A stretch of 64,000 bases of DNA, taken from positions 30,443,501 to 30,507,500 of the forward strand of contig JASDFA010000010.1 in the NCBI GenBank assembly GCA_035772735.1. The letters are read 5' to 3'. Of the stretch, positions 35,950 to 47,866 are shown in pieces (the first letter of the stretch is position 1; every line of letters begins with the position of its first letter). The notes beneath the pieces were generated by a model. It was given only the letters and a program-made list of their open reading frames with translations. It ran no database searches and was not told the origin of the DNA. Source of the stretch: Datura wrightii. Lineage: Eukaryota > Streptophyta > Magnoliopsida > Solanales > Solanaceae. The position numbers and the translations under genes are program-made.

Positions 35950-36460
35950 ATATCTCCCCCTTGGGAACATTCGTCCTCGAATGTAGAAAACAAGCAGAAA
36001 GTAGAAGCATGAAATTATCATATTCAAATACTAATCTTTTAAACCGAAAACTAATGGACTGACTACCTCTGATTCAAAATATACAGATGAACTGAATTCA
36101 CAAATCACATACACACTTATATTCATAAAAGAAACTTGCGCACATGAACTGAACATGGAAACTAATTAGAGAATTAGGGCAAAAGCTGATACCTCACACT
36201 GAAATTGAGCCGGTAAGGAACATGTGAGGGTATTTAGCCATCATATCCTCTTCAGCTTCCCACATAGCTCCCTCAACATGTTGATTTCTCCATAACATCT
36301 TTAATAAAGCTTCTTCTTGTTCCTCAGCCTCCAAACCTGACGATCCAGGATTGCAACTGGAATTTCCTCATAACTGAGGCTATCTCTCACACCAACACTT
36401 TCTACTGGGACAACTAAAGCTGGGTCACCCAAGCACTTCTTCAAGAGCGACACATGAAAC
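35950..36460 (-). pseudogene. Polypurine tract and chromodomain-like tail of element 2 (broken)
   Basis: The polypurine tract (minus strand AAGGGGGAGATAT) abuts the LTR. Upstream on the minus strand (about 36195-36420) the tail VPVAILDRQV.. LRNKE, WRNQHVEGA and YPHMF is readable in pieces with frame changes. Confidence 0.65.
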
Positions 36461-37500
36461 ACCTAATGTACAGAAGATAACTCTGAGGGCAGGTCCAATT
36501 CATACGCTACCTTACCAACTCTTCTCGTAATCTGGTAGGGACCAATATAGTGGGGACTGAGTTTTCCTTTCTTCCCAAATCGCATGACTTCCTTCATGGG
36601 AGATACCTTCAGAAATACCCAGTCATCTACCTCGAACTCCAACTCTCTCCTCCTCATATCAGCATATAACTTCTGACGACTCTGAACGGTTTTCAGCCTG
36701 TCCCTATCAACTGAACCTTCATTATAGCCTCGTGAACCAAATCAGGCCCTACCATAGTTGCCTCACCAACCTCGAACCATCCAATGGGCGATATACACCT
36801 TCGCCCATAAAGAGCCTCGAATAGTGCCATCTGGATGCTAGAGTGATAACTGTTATTATAAGCAAACTCGATCAAGGGCAAATGATCATCCCAACTACCT
36901 TTAAAGTCCATCACTCAAGCTCTCAATATATCCTCGAGAGTTTGAATTATCCGCTCTGCCTTACCATCCATTTGCGGATAAAATGTTGTGCTGAATTTAA
37001 CCTGAGTCCCAAGCCCCTTTTGGAAAGACCGCCAAAATTGAGAGGTAAACTGAGTACCTCGGTCTGAGATAATAGACAAGGGCACTCCATGTAATCACAC
37101 CAACTCCTGGATATACAGTTTGGCATAATCATCCGCTGAATATATGGTTTTGACCGATAGAAAATGTGCAGCCTTGGTCAACCTGTCTACCACCAACCAA
37201 ATAGAATCGTACTGTCTGCTTGTATGAGGTAGGTTTGTAATGAAATCCATATTAATCTATTCCCACTTCCAAGTGGGATTTATAATATCTTGAAGTACGC
37301 CTCCTAGCCTTTGATGCTCGATTTTCACTTGCTGACAATTTGGGCACTTAGCTACGAATTCTACAATATCCTTCTTCATGCCATTCTACCTATATATTTC
37401 TCGCAAATCATGATACATCTTGGTGGCACCTGGATGGATAGAATACCTGGATCCATGCGCCTCATGCAATATCCAGTCCCTCAAATTATTAATATCTGGA
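36461..37500 (-). pseudogene. Integrase of element 2 (broken)
   Basis: HHCC region near 37310-37440 (CPNCQQVKIEHQR), core with DRGTQF-like sequence near 37060 and PLIEFAYNNSYHSSIQMALF at 36693-36914, C-terminal FLKVSPMKEVMRFGKKGKLS and HYIGPYQITRR (36463-36657). Split by stops and frame changes. Confidence 0.85.
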
Positions 37501-38999
37501 ACACATAGACGACCCTAGTACCAGAACAACCTATCTCCCCCTTGGGAGAAGACCTCCACCTTTTGACTCCGGACGACTTCTTTCAACTTTACCAAAATCG
37601 GATCCTTATCTTGTCTAGCCTTCACATCAATCACCAAGGATGATTCTGATCCGTTTTGCACAAGAACGCCGCCATCGGTCGAGTCGACCAATCTAACTCC
37701 CAACATCGCAAGTCGATGGACATCTTTCACCAACTCCTTCTTTCCTTCATCCACGTGGGACACCCTCTTAATAGAGTGCCTACTAAGTGCATCCGCTACC
37801 ACATTAGCCTTACCCCAGTGGTAATGAACACTCATATCATAGTCCTTAAATAGCTCCAACCACCTCCTTTGCCGAAGATTGAGATATTTCTGCATAAACA
37901 TATATTGCAAGATCTTGTGGTCCATGAATACATCCAAGTGGACCCCATACAAGTAATGCCGCTATATCTTTAATGGAAACACCATCGCAGCCAACTTAAG
38001 ATCATGGGTTGGGTAATTCTTCTCATGAACTTTCAATTATCTTGAGGTGTATGCTATCACTTTCCCATGCTGTATCAACACACACCCAAGTCCGATTCTC
38101 GAAGCGTCACAATACACCACAAAACCATTGGTACCCTCGGGTAGGGTCAACACTGGTGCTTAAGTGAGTTGAGTCTTCAATTCTTGGATGCTTTTCTCAC
38201 AAGCCTCCGACCATTGGAACTTTACCTTCTTATGAGTCAACTTGTTCAAAGGTGCTGCAATAGATGAAAAGCTCTCGACAAATCTCCGATAGTAACCCAC
38301 TAAGCCCAAAAAATTCCTCATATCTAATGGGTTCATCAGTCTGGGCTAATTCTTCACTGCCTCGATCTTCTGAGAATCTACCTTTATGCCCTCACTCGAT
38401 ACCACATGGCCTAAAAATACCACAGAGTCCAACCAAAACTCATATTTGTTGAACTTTGCATACAACTGACGATCCTTGAGGGTCTGAAGCACTACTCTCA
38501 AGTGAGCGGCATGCTCCTCCTCGCTTCGAGAGTATATGAGGATGTCATTAATGAACACAATCACGAGCATGTACAAATATGCCCTGAAAACCATGTTCAT
38601 TAGATCCACAAAAGCTACAGGGGCATTGGTTAGTCCAAAATATATAATAACAAATTCGTAGTAACCATACCGAGTCCTGAAAGCAGTTTTCGGGATGTCA
38701 CTCTCCCGAACCCTAAGTTGGTGATACCTGGATCTGAGATCAATCTTGGAGAAACACTTGGCACCCTGAAGCTAGTCAAACAAATCATCGATCTTGGGTA
38801 ACGGATACCTGTTCTTAACGGTGACCTTGTTCAACTGCCTATAATCAATACACATCCGAATAGAACCATTTTTCTTCTGAATGAACAGGACTGGTGCACC
38901 CCATGGAGACTTACTCGGCCTAATAAAGCCCTTATCTAATAGGTCCTTCAATTGAACCTTTAGATCTTTTAGCTCGATTGGGTCCACTCTGTAGGGCAG
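37501..38999 (-). pseudogene. RT-RNase H of element 2 (broken; catalytic Asp changed)
   Basis: RT starts at 38987 (DPIELKDLKVQLKDLLDKGF) and continues in 38346-38609 (MDLMNMVFRAYLYM). The catalytic box reads VIVFINDILIYS, Asn replacing the first Asp of F-[IL]-D-D. Between the two RT parts (38610-38771) there are stops. RNase H is at 37515-37952 (DHKILQYMF, KANVVADALSRHSIKRVSH). Would be inactive even without the stops. Confidence 0.88.
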
Positions 39000-39031
39000 A
39001 ATAGAGATAGGCTACATGTCGAGAAGAAGAT

Positions 39032-39604
39032 CTATATCGAAATCAATCTTCCGCTCGGGAGGGACACTTGGAAATCATCAAGAAAGACCTTTGGATACTC
39101 ACGTACTACTGGAACTGACTGGATAGTCGGGGTTTTGGACTTGACATCCTTAACCCTAACTAGATGGTACATGCAACTCTTAGAAATCATCTTCCTGGCC
39201 TTAAGGAAAGAAATGAATCGACCTATAGGAATAACTGAACTACCCTTCCATTCTAAGACTGGCTCACCCAAAAATCTGAACTCTACAGCCCAGGCTCTAC
39301 AATTAACTGAAGCATAGCATGCAAATAGCCAATCCATGCCGAGAATAACATCGAAATCGGTCATGGCTAACTCTATCAAGTCCGCTGAGGTAACCTTAAG
39401 GACTGAGACTAGGCAACCTCTATACACCCGTCTAGCTATAATTGAGTCACCTACTAGAGTGGAGATTGAGAAGGGTTCTGACAAGACATCTGGACTGACT
39501 CCAAAGCTACTGGCCACATATGGTGTCATAAAAGACAAGTTAGCCCCCAGATCTAGCAAAGCATAAACATCAATATGGAAAACTTGCAACATACCAGTAA
39601 CCAC
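39032..39604 (-). pseudogene. Protease region of element 2
   Basis: Open for 190 codons: VYALLDLGANLSFMTPYVAS (active-site region, LDLGAN where relatives have LDPGAT), ARRVYRGCLVSVL, VILGMDWLFACYASVNCRAW and EWKGSSVIPIGRFISFLK. Folds as a retropepsin in relatives. The active-site change and downstream breaks suggest it is dead, although the frame itself is open. Confidence 0.82.
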
Positions 39605-39719
39605 ATCCGGGGAGACCTCCTACTCCTGACGGGAAGCTAAAGCATAGAATCTGTTCTAGCGCTGACCGCTAGCTATGCTAGTAGATGCCCCCTGATATGC
39701 TGAGCGTGCAGGAGGGGCT

Positions 39720-40850
39720 GCTAAACTAGAAGCTGGGCCTCAGCCTCCAATTTGATCTTGCCTGGCAGCTGGACAATCTCAAAGCATGTGTCCGGGCTGC
39801 CCACACCCGAAACAAGCACCTGAACCTGCCAAGCACTAGCCTGTGTGCCCCCGACCACATCTGCGACAAGCTGGGATGCTAGAATCTGTGGATCTGCTGC
39901 TCTGATCCCTCGAGCCTGATGCTTTCCCTCTCTGATCATGTCTAGGCCTGGATGGCACACTCAATGCCGAAGATGCTAGGGCTGATGATCTCTGGTGAGT
40001 TTGCTGTCGGTGTCCATTACCTGACCTCTGCTGAGAGAATTTATGATCCTTGGTCCTGGCCCTCTTGGCCTCTCTCTCCCTCGAATGTGCCGCCTCCATC
40101 TGTTGGGCGTACAAAACTATGTGAGGGAAGTCCATATCCTGGTGAAGCATAGCAATCTGACATTCCTTGTCCAAATACCCTTTTATACCATGCAAAAATC
40201 TGCTCACCCACGTCCTCTGGTCAGCCACTAACTCTGGGGCATATTTCGATAGGGGAGCGAACTCAAGGGAATACTCTTGCATTGTCATCCTTCTCTACTT
40301 CAAGTTTACAAACTTAGCTGCCTTTAGTTCCCTCATCTCTCGAGGGCAAAACCGATCTAGGAATGCAACCTGAAACTCCTCCTACGTGATCGGACCTGCT
40401 CCTGCGACTCTACTATCCTTCCATTTGCAAAGCTAGATATGCGCAACCCCTTTCAACTGGTAGGAGGTCAACTCTGTGCACTCAACACTACTCACCCCCA
40501 TGACTTGGGTGATCTTGGCAATCTTATCCACGAACTCATGTGGGTCCTCATCTACCTTTGACCCCGTGAACTTAAGAGGATTCATCCTCAAGAAGTCCCT
40601 GACTCGAGCCACCGTTGCATTACCATTTTACGGAATATGAGCAACGACCTGCTGATTGACCTGAGCAGTCAAGGCTTGCGCAAGCATCTCAATAGCAGCC
40701 CAGAACTAAACATGAGCAGTTGGCTCCAGTGTCTGAGGCTCCTGAATTAGTGGGGCTGGCTGACGCCCATAACCATTTTCATCCTCGTGGCCTTCACCAC
40801 CTCCATTCCTCTTTCTGTTCATTCTTCAAGGAGCCACGATTCTACAATCG
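39720..40850 (-). pseudogene. gag of element 2 (broken)
   Basis: 39836-40288 reads MTMQEYSLEFAPLSKYAPEL, VSRFLHGIKGYLDKECQIAM and EREAKRARTKDHKFSQQR (basic nucleocapsid leader). The zinc knuckle at about 39780-39825 reads CFGCGQPGHML-stop-DC: a CGA to TGA change has put a stop inside the box. The N-terminal capsid part lies at 40300-40800 with further stops. Confidence 0.82.
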
Positions 40851-41029
40851 TGAATAGCACGAATTAGAAGGAGAGAGAGACTTTTTGTTGCATGACATAG
40901 TTCAAGAAAGAAGGGAACACTTCCTAAACGTCTCGTAGCCTCTTCGTCATAAGTGTGGCACGCTTCACACCCATAAAAAGGACTCTACTTAACGCGGCTT
41001 TCAGATATCTTAGGATACTTCAAACCTAT

Positions 41030-41042
41030 TGCTCTGATACCA
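41030..41042 (-). other. tRNA-iMet primer-binding site, element 2
   Basis: Minus strand TGGTATCAGAGCA, complement of the initiator-Met tRNA 3' end, four bases inside the 5' LTR. Confidence 0.95.
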
Positions 41043-41046
41043 AGTT

Positions 41047-43585
41047 TATCACGACCCAAACGGAGGCCCGGATTGTAGACACGGGACGAAGGAACCCCGA
41101 GAGACCCCAAGTCAGCCCATGGCACAAGCATATATCTAACTCATCAGCAAACTGAAGATTCAACAATATAAACTCAGCTGAAGTCTAACTCAACATAATA
41201 TCAAAATAAGCATCCGAAGCTGAATACATACATGAGTCTAAAAAGCCTCTAATCTGGATGAGTTGATGGGACAAGACCCCAACTAACTCAGCAATACTGA
41301 AATTGGAAATACATAAGGAAACTAAAAGTCTAGCCCTCGAAGGATGAGGACTCACCAACTAAGTAGGTGCTAACTCTGACAACCGACTACGAGCAGGGCT
41401 GAGCTTGAGAGCTGAGTCCTGTATCATGAAATGATACAACATAGAAAGTATGCGGTCAGTACGTGGAATGTACCGAGTATGCAAGGTAAGTAAATTCGCT
41501 TAGTTGAAGGTAAATCATTTAAAACAATTCATATCATATCATATCATAAGCTTTCAAATCTGAGAGGAACGACTGCATGCATTCATTCTGAAATCATAAT
41601 CTTTTCATAATATGACCATGCATAGCTTTATAACATCATAACTGACTCGAATGACTCAAAGCTAAAATATGACAATTATAGAAAAGTTGAACAATGAGTC
41701 AAACCTTGCTTTTAGAATATGCATGTGTAAAACAATAACCATGAGTAATGAATATGCAAATTGGAATCATATAGAAAATGGGAGACTCGTCATTTAACCG
41801 ACATATCATGATAGAGCTTACGTGGTCCCGACTATCACACTCAAGTGGGCAAAGCCATTCAAAACCTTGCCAGGGATAAGGACGCTACCATGATATCGAT
41901 ATCAAACTCATGGGACATTAGGGCAGGGTATAGCTCACAAGGGAGGTCCCAATAACATAATAGTATCAACCTACGTTGGCGCGTAGTTCTGGGGCATAGG
42001 GTGATAGACCCTTAGCCTGCTTGGTGCTAGACTCTTCTTCCAAAACGTGAAATGCTCTAGATCATATATAATGAAGCTCAACATCGTCTATTGACGAAGC
42101 TCAACAATGAAATCATGCATAAACTCAACATCGTATGAAATGAAGCTCAACATTGTCATTTGACAAAGCTCAATAATGAAATTATGCATAGAACCGACAT
42201 TTGTATGAAAACGAAGCTCAATAATACATACATATCAATTATGAGTTCATGCATATGAGAAGCTTTATTTCGGAACATACCACAAGCTCAAATATAAAGG
42301 GGAGCATCTACTCCAAAATCATATGGTAAGCTTACTTTAGAGATACTACCTCATCATACTTGATATAAGGGCCTTGCCCAAAACTTTATCATTCTTGGAT
42401 CTACTCAATTCATTTTGAAAACAATATCAAAATCATGGGTAGCTTTAGAAATATGCTTTTCATCATCAAATCTCACCATCATCATACATTTATCATCATT
42501 CTCTTCTTTCAAGAACTTCTCATCCATGTACATTAAATCTCATAATTTAGAAAACATAATTTTTGATTGAAAACAATTTAAAATTTGCCCAAGCTTCACA
42601 ATTCATCAATAGAAACATAATCTAATCGTACCCATGTATAGAAATTGAAGAATTATGCAATTGGGTGAAAACCCCATAACTTGATCTTAGGAATTTCTCA
42701 CACTTAGCTAGAGATTTGGGCATGGGTGAGGAAGGAAACACCCACTCATAATCCTACATACCTGGAAGGGATAAATTCCACCACTTCCTCTGATTTTCAA
42801 AGAGGCAATTGGATGGAAACCTTGAAATCTAGCCTTGAATCACTTCTTCAACCTCTCAAGTTTGCATGCATGGAAAGAAATAACATATAATGGGTTTTTT
42901 CCTCCTTAAAACAACTGAAACGAGCCTTAAATGACGTAGTATAGACCCCTAGAACTTAGAAATGACAAAAATACCCTTACTAAAATCGTAGAAAAACTGC
43001 TCAGTGGACCAAACAATGGACGACCCTACGGGTCGTTGGAGGATACCACGACTCGTGGTGTCTACTAGTGCTTTGCACTATCCAGGCTAGGCCTCGGCTC
43101 ACACAGCGACCTAAACAATGGGTCTTTTAATCCTACAATTGGTCGTCGAATAACCCGTTGTTTCCTTTATCAACCTAGACACTTTCTCTAACGACAAGCC
43201 TTACCACGACTTGTTACTAGAACCCACGAGTCGTGGTCTTATTAAATCACATACACTGACCACCTCACTAAGCTAACAACGACTGCTCACCACGATCCAT
43301 GGTACCTCACGATGGGTCGTTGGGTGGCCTGTGGCATCCATGAACCTCAAGTCCAACTCTCACCACGATTCCATACGACGACTCATTGTACCCTACAGCG
43401 AGTCAGTGGACCGGTCGTTGTCTCCACTGACCCACAATTAGACACCTTTCATGACTCATTCCCACGGGTCATTGGTTGATCCCACGATTCGTGGAACCTC
43501 TCGTTCTGTAATAATTTTTCCCAGTCTCAGCAGTTTTAATTTTTAAACTCCTGGGTCTAATCTTAGGCACTTCCGGGGTATTACA
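41047..43585 (-). repeat. 5' LTR of element 2
   Basis: 2539 bp; starts TATCACGACCC (TG end decayed to TA) and ends GGGGTATTACA. Colinear with the 3' LTR. U3 palindromes at 43010-43500. Confidence 0.95.
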
Positions 43586-43590
43586 TGCTT

Positions 43591-44706
43591 GTCCCCTCTG
43601 GTTGTGCCTAGGTCTGGATGGCACACTCATAGCTGAAGATGCTAGAGTTGAAGATCTCTGGTGAGACTGCTGTCGGTGCCCACCACCTGGTCTCGGTTGA
43701 GAGAATCTATAGATGTCTGTCCTGGCCCTCTTGGCCTCTCTCTCCCTCAGATGCGCTGCCTCTATCTGATGGGCGTACAAAACTATCTGAGGAAAATCCA
43801 TATCCTGATGGTGCATGGCGGTCATGCAATTCTTGTCTAGGTAGTCTGCCACTCCCTAAACAAATCTGTTCCCTCGAGCTCTCTGATCAACCACGAGTTC
43901 CGGTGCATACTTGGACAGACGAGTGAACTCTAGGGAATATTCCTACACTGTCATCTTTCCTTGTTTTAGATTCACAAACTTTGCCTCTTTTATCTCCCTT
44001 ATCTCATGAGGGAAGAACTAATCTAGAAAAGCGATGTGAAAATCATCCCAACTGATAGGCCTGCTCCGACTGCCCTACTATCCTTCATTGCTTGAACCAG
44101 GTATGTGCAACCTTTTTCAGCTGATAAGAGGCTAGGTCGGTGCACTCCGCTCCATTCACCCCATGACCTGGGTGATCTTTAGAATCTCATCGATAAACTC
44201 ATGTGGATCCTCGTCACTTCACCCAAGGAACTCTGGAGGGTTCATCCTTAGGAAATCTCTGACTCTTGTCGACGCCACATTCTCGTTCTGATGAACTTGT
44301 GCTACTGCTTACTGGTTGACTTAGGTGGTCAAGGCTTGTTCTAGAATCTAAATGGCTGCCCTGAATTCAGCGTAGGCAACCGACTTCGATGCATGGTGCT
44401 TATGGGCTTGTGGGGCCTGTTGGTGCCCGTCCCTATTGCCATCCTCGTGGCAATTTCCATTCCCATTTCTTCTGTCATTAACTCTAGGGGAGGCATGATT
44501 CTGCAATCACGAATAGCACGAGTTAGAAGGATAGAGAGACATTTTACCGCACGATGTAGATCATGAAAGAAAGGAATATTTCCTAAATGTCTCATAGCCT
44601 CTTCGTCATAAGTGTGGCGCGCTTCACACCCGTGAAATGACTCTACTTATTGCGGATTTCAGACACCCTAGGATACTTCAAAAACCTATTGCTCTGATAC
44701 CAAGTT
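43591..44706 (-). pseudogene. gag 5' part and leader of element 1
   Basis: Capsid sequence in several frames: 43591-43852 reads YLDKNCMTAMHHQDMDFPQI and REREAKRARTDIYRFSQPRP. Further 5', 44150-44350 holds the frame-broken capsid. The untranslated leader and primer site (minus TGGTATCAGAGCA near 44690-44702) precede the LTR. Confidence 0.8.
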
Positions 44707-47029
44707 TGTTACGATCTAAACATAGGCTCGAATCGAGACATGGGATAAAGAGCCTCGAGAGACTCCAAGTCGACCTATGGCATGAACATATATCTAATTC
44801 AATCACTAAAAACGGATAATTTATCATTATAAACATAGTGTAAGTCTAAACATAATAAAAAACTTGAACATACAACACGAGTTTGAAGCTGAATACAATC
44901 TATGTCTGATGAGTTGATGGGACAAGACCCCAACTAACTCTCTAAGTTTGAAACTAAAAAATACGTAAACATAACTGAATAGAAATGGGCCCTCGATAGA
45001 TGAGGACTCACTAATATAGACTGGATGCTACTCCGAAACTAGAGAGTGTCGGGGCTAAGTCTGAAGATCGGAGCTTGTATCATAAAACGATACAGCATAT
45101 AGTATCTGGTCAGTACATAGAATGTACCGAGTATGTAAGGTAACTAAAACCGCTTAAGTAAGTAAAATCATTAAAAACATGCATAATGTAAAACATAATC
45201 AAGATAAGAATCTGAGAATAGGGCTGACATGCTATTTTCTAAAATCATGATCTGAACATAACTGAACATCATAACTGAATCTTATAACCCAAAACTGAAA
45301 TCTGATAATCATAAGTAAAACTTAATATTGGGTTAAACATACCTTAAAACATATATACATATATCATGAATGATAAACATGCATAACTGAAATCATGAGG
45401 AATAATGGGAGACTCGTCATATAACCGAAATTACCACGATAGAGCTTACGTGGTCCCGACTATCACGCTCAAGTGGGCAGAGCCGTCGAAATCCTTGCCA
45501 GGGCTAAAGACGCTACCATGATATCGATATCAAGATGAAGGCCCCTTGGGGCAGGGGAAAGCTCAAAAAAAAGGGTCCCAAATACTCTGATCATACCTAC
45601 ATTGGCTCGTAGTTCTGAGGCATAGGGTATTGACCCTTAGCCTACTCGATGCTAGACACTACTCCAAAAAATATGCATATGCTCTCCATCATTTTCACCA
45701 AAGCTGACCATCATCTAGTGATGAAGCTGAATAATCATATACATACATAATATGAAATCATAATATGAGGAGCCCTGGCTCAAACCACACCACAAGCTGA
45801 ACATAATTGGGAGTCTTGACTCCAAAACTATGTGGTAAGCTAATTGACATGAAATTATAAATCATACTTGAACATATGAGCTTGTCCAATATTTAAACAT
45901 GCTTGAAAATACTTGATTTACTTGAAAACATGATCATAGATATGGGTAAGTTGAAAACATGCTTTTCTCAAAAATATCTCATCATACTTGAACATACATC
46001 ATGGATCTCAACTTTTATGAAATTTTTATGGATGGACATCATAATTTGTAACACTTGAAAATATGATTGTAATTGCAAACATCGTAAAACTTTCCCATGA
46101 ATCATAATTCAATAATAGAAACATTGCTTAAATCGTACCCATGATAGAAATTTTGGAAATTCATGCATTGGATTAAATCCCCATAGGATCAACATATAGA
46201 TTTTCATGAATTAGATAGGAGTGGGCATGGGTGTGAACAAATTCACCCATTCATAACCCTACATACCTGAGAGAATGTGATTTTACAACTTCTCTGATTG
46301 CCCAAGGAAGAATTGAGAAGAACTAGGAAGGAATTAAGCTTAATCATCTCTCTAGCCTTCTAAACTTGCATGCATGAATAGGAATAACTTAGAATGAACT
46401 TACCCCTCTTAAAACTCTCCATCCATAGCTTAAAATGACATAGTTTAGGTCTTAGGATCATAGGAACTATGGAAAAGCCCTTACTGAATTCGCGGAGAAA
46501 AATAAACTGCTAGTCCTAGTGAGGGACTGGAAGAGTCGTTGCCATGGACCACGACTCATGGTCAGAGTCATTAAGTACACTGCCAGTTTTCCCCCAAAGG
46601 ATCCCCATGATGGACCTAACGATTCGTCACCGGTGACCACGACTCGTGGTAACCTCTCGTTACCTTCACTGCCAAAACATTGAATCTTTAATCAACTGCT
46701 GACCACGACTCACCTAACGAATCGTGGCATTGACCACGACTCGTGGTGTCCAGTCGTGAGGTACACTGCCACCCTTTCCTTCATCCTTCAACTGAACTTG
46801 ACCATGGGTGACCTAACGACTCGTATGGCTGACCACGACTTGTGGTCACACTCGTGGTTACCCCAACATGAAATTTCCAAATAAGTCAAAGATCCTCACC
46901 ACGAGTCACTTAACGACTCATATTCATCTTGACGTGTCACAGGACAACTCGTTTGTGACCTGGTGCAGAAAATCTTGTTTTTTCCATTTCAACTCCCGGG
47001 TCTGATCTTAGGGGCTTCGGGGTATAACA
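44707..47029 (-). repeat. 5' LTR of element 1 (full length)
   Basis: 2323 bp, TGTTACGATCT to GGGGTATAACA. U3 palindrome cluster at 46530-46960. Partner of the shortened LTR at 26673-27712. Confidence 0.92.
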
Positions 47030-47034
47030 CTACC

Positions 47035-47186
47035 TAAGAATAATTGACATTTGTAAGTAATTTAGCGGTATAATTTGGCGTCTACTCAATGAAACCCTTG
47101 TGATATAATCTCCCTGGTCGCTGCTCTCCATTTGGGAAATACTTAAAATGAACCAACATTCACACTTAACACACACACACACACAG

Positions 47187-47219
<33 letters not shown>

Positions 47220-47503
47220 AAGAGAGAGAGAGGCGGTGGGGGAAGGTGTGCAGCGTGCCTCCCATCGCGCCAACACATGGGCATGGTGCGCCGAGGGAGG
47301 GGCGCGACGTGACTTCCCTTGCGCCGTGGGGACAGCGCGACTACAACGCTTGGTGCGCCCCGCCCCCATCCCCGACCTTCTACTTGCTCGACAACGTGAT
47401 CGTGCATTCTACTTTCGTGCCTTTTCCCACACGCCGTTCTCTAAACATTCCCACAAACACATGCACACGAAAGCTAGTCAACCACAACTTATAGGGTGTA
47501 ACA
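47035..47503 (-). repeat. Right-hand remainder of solo LTR X, with compound microsatellite
   Basis: Contains (AC)n(AT)n(AG)n at about 47169-47232 directly followed by a GC- and CpG-rich stretch (47232-47400, words such as GGGGCGCGACGTGAC), then the LTR end GGGTGTAACA. Frames here are not credible genes. Confidence 0.75.
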
Positions 47504-47866
47504 GTTTCAATGCTGCAGAAATGCATCGAGGATCCAGCCTGTATTATACGTATTGAGGATGTGCAGATTTTTGAGGAGATGACGTATATGGAGGTCCTAG
47601 TTACCATTCTTGATTGGCAGGTCTGGAAACTTTAAACTAAGGAGTCGCCTTTGCCAAAGTATTGCGGCGAAGTAACAATGTTGAAGAAGTAACTTAAGAA
47701 TAGGAGGAGGAGATAAGGAGGAAGTATCCTCACTTATTTACAATTTGACATCATAGCGAGGCATGAATTTTCTATGCCACTACCTTAAGTTTCTGGTTAT
47801 ATGTTCCTAGAACGTATTAAGTGAAGCTAATCCTCATTTGAGGACCATGTTTCTAAGGGGGGAGGA
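47504..47866 (+). pseudogene. Chromodomain-like tail and polypurine tract of element P
   Basis: Resumes P after solo LTR X: VSMLQKCIEDPACIIRIEDV, EEMTYMEVLVTILDWQV, then broken KES..PKYCGEV and a YPHLF-like end. The polypurine tract AAGGGGGGAGGA (47855-47866) directly precedes the 3' LTR. Confidence 0.8.

Larger units (their letters stand above)
33457..43585 (-). mobile_element. Element 2: Ty3/gypsy chromovirus inserted in gag of element 1
   Basis: 10,129 bp flanked by perfect duplications TGCTT (33452-33456 and 43586-43590). 5' LTR 41047-43585, primer site 41030-41042 (reverse complement TGGTATCAGAGCA), gag 39720-40850, protease 39032-39604, RT 38346-38990, RNase H 37515-37952, integrase 36460-37400, chromodomain-like tail, polypurine tract 35950-35962, 3' LTR 33457-35949. 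Element 1's gag reads straight across when this is removed. The LTRs differ by roughly 10% over their first 390 bp by eye, nearly all transitions, so it is not young. Confidence 0.95.
26673..47029 (-). mobile_element. Element 1: Ty3/gypsy chromovirus inserted in LTR X, split by element 2
   Basis: Flanked by perfect 5-bp duplications CTACC (26668-26672 and 47030-47034). Minus orientation: 5' LTR 44707-47029, tRNA-iMet primer site just inside it, gag 43591-44530 continuing after element 2 at 33100-33456, protease, RT-RNase H-integrase (present twice in tandem), integrase C-terminus, chromodomain-like tail, polypurine tract and 3' LTR 26673-27712. Its own sequence is about 10.2 kb. All genes contain stops or frameshifts. 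The two LTRs differ greatly in length because the 3' LTR lost about 1.34 kb. Confidence 0.92.
24079..47503 (-). mobile_element. Solo LTR X, interrupted by element 1
   Basis: On the + strand it starts TATCACGCCCC (TGTCACGCC with one change) and ends GGGTGTAACA, flanked by perfect duplications GTTTC (24074-24078 and 47504-47508). P's reading continues from HVS before it to S-MLQKCIEDP after it, which proves the insertion. Own sequence is 24079-26672 plus 47035-47503, about 3.06 kb; there is no internal domain. Orientation is judged from similarity of its ends to the minus-oriented LTRs. Confidence 0.8.
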
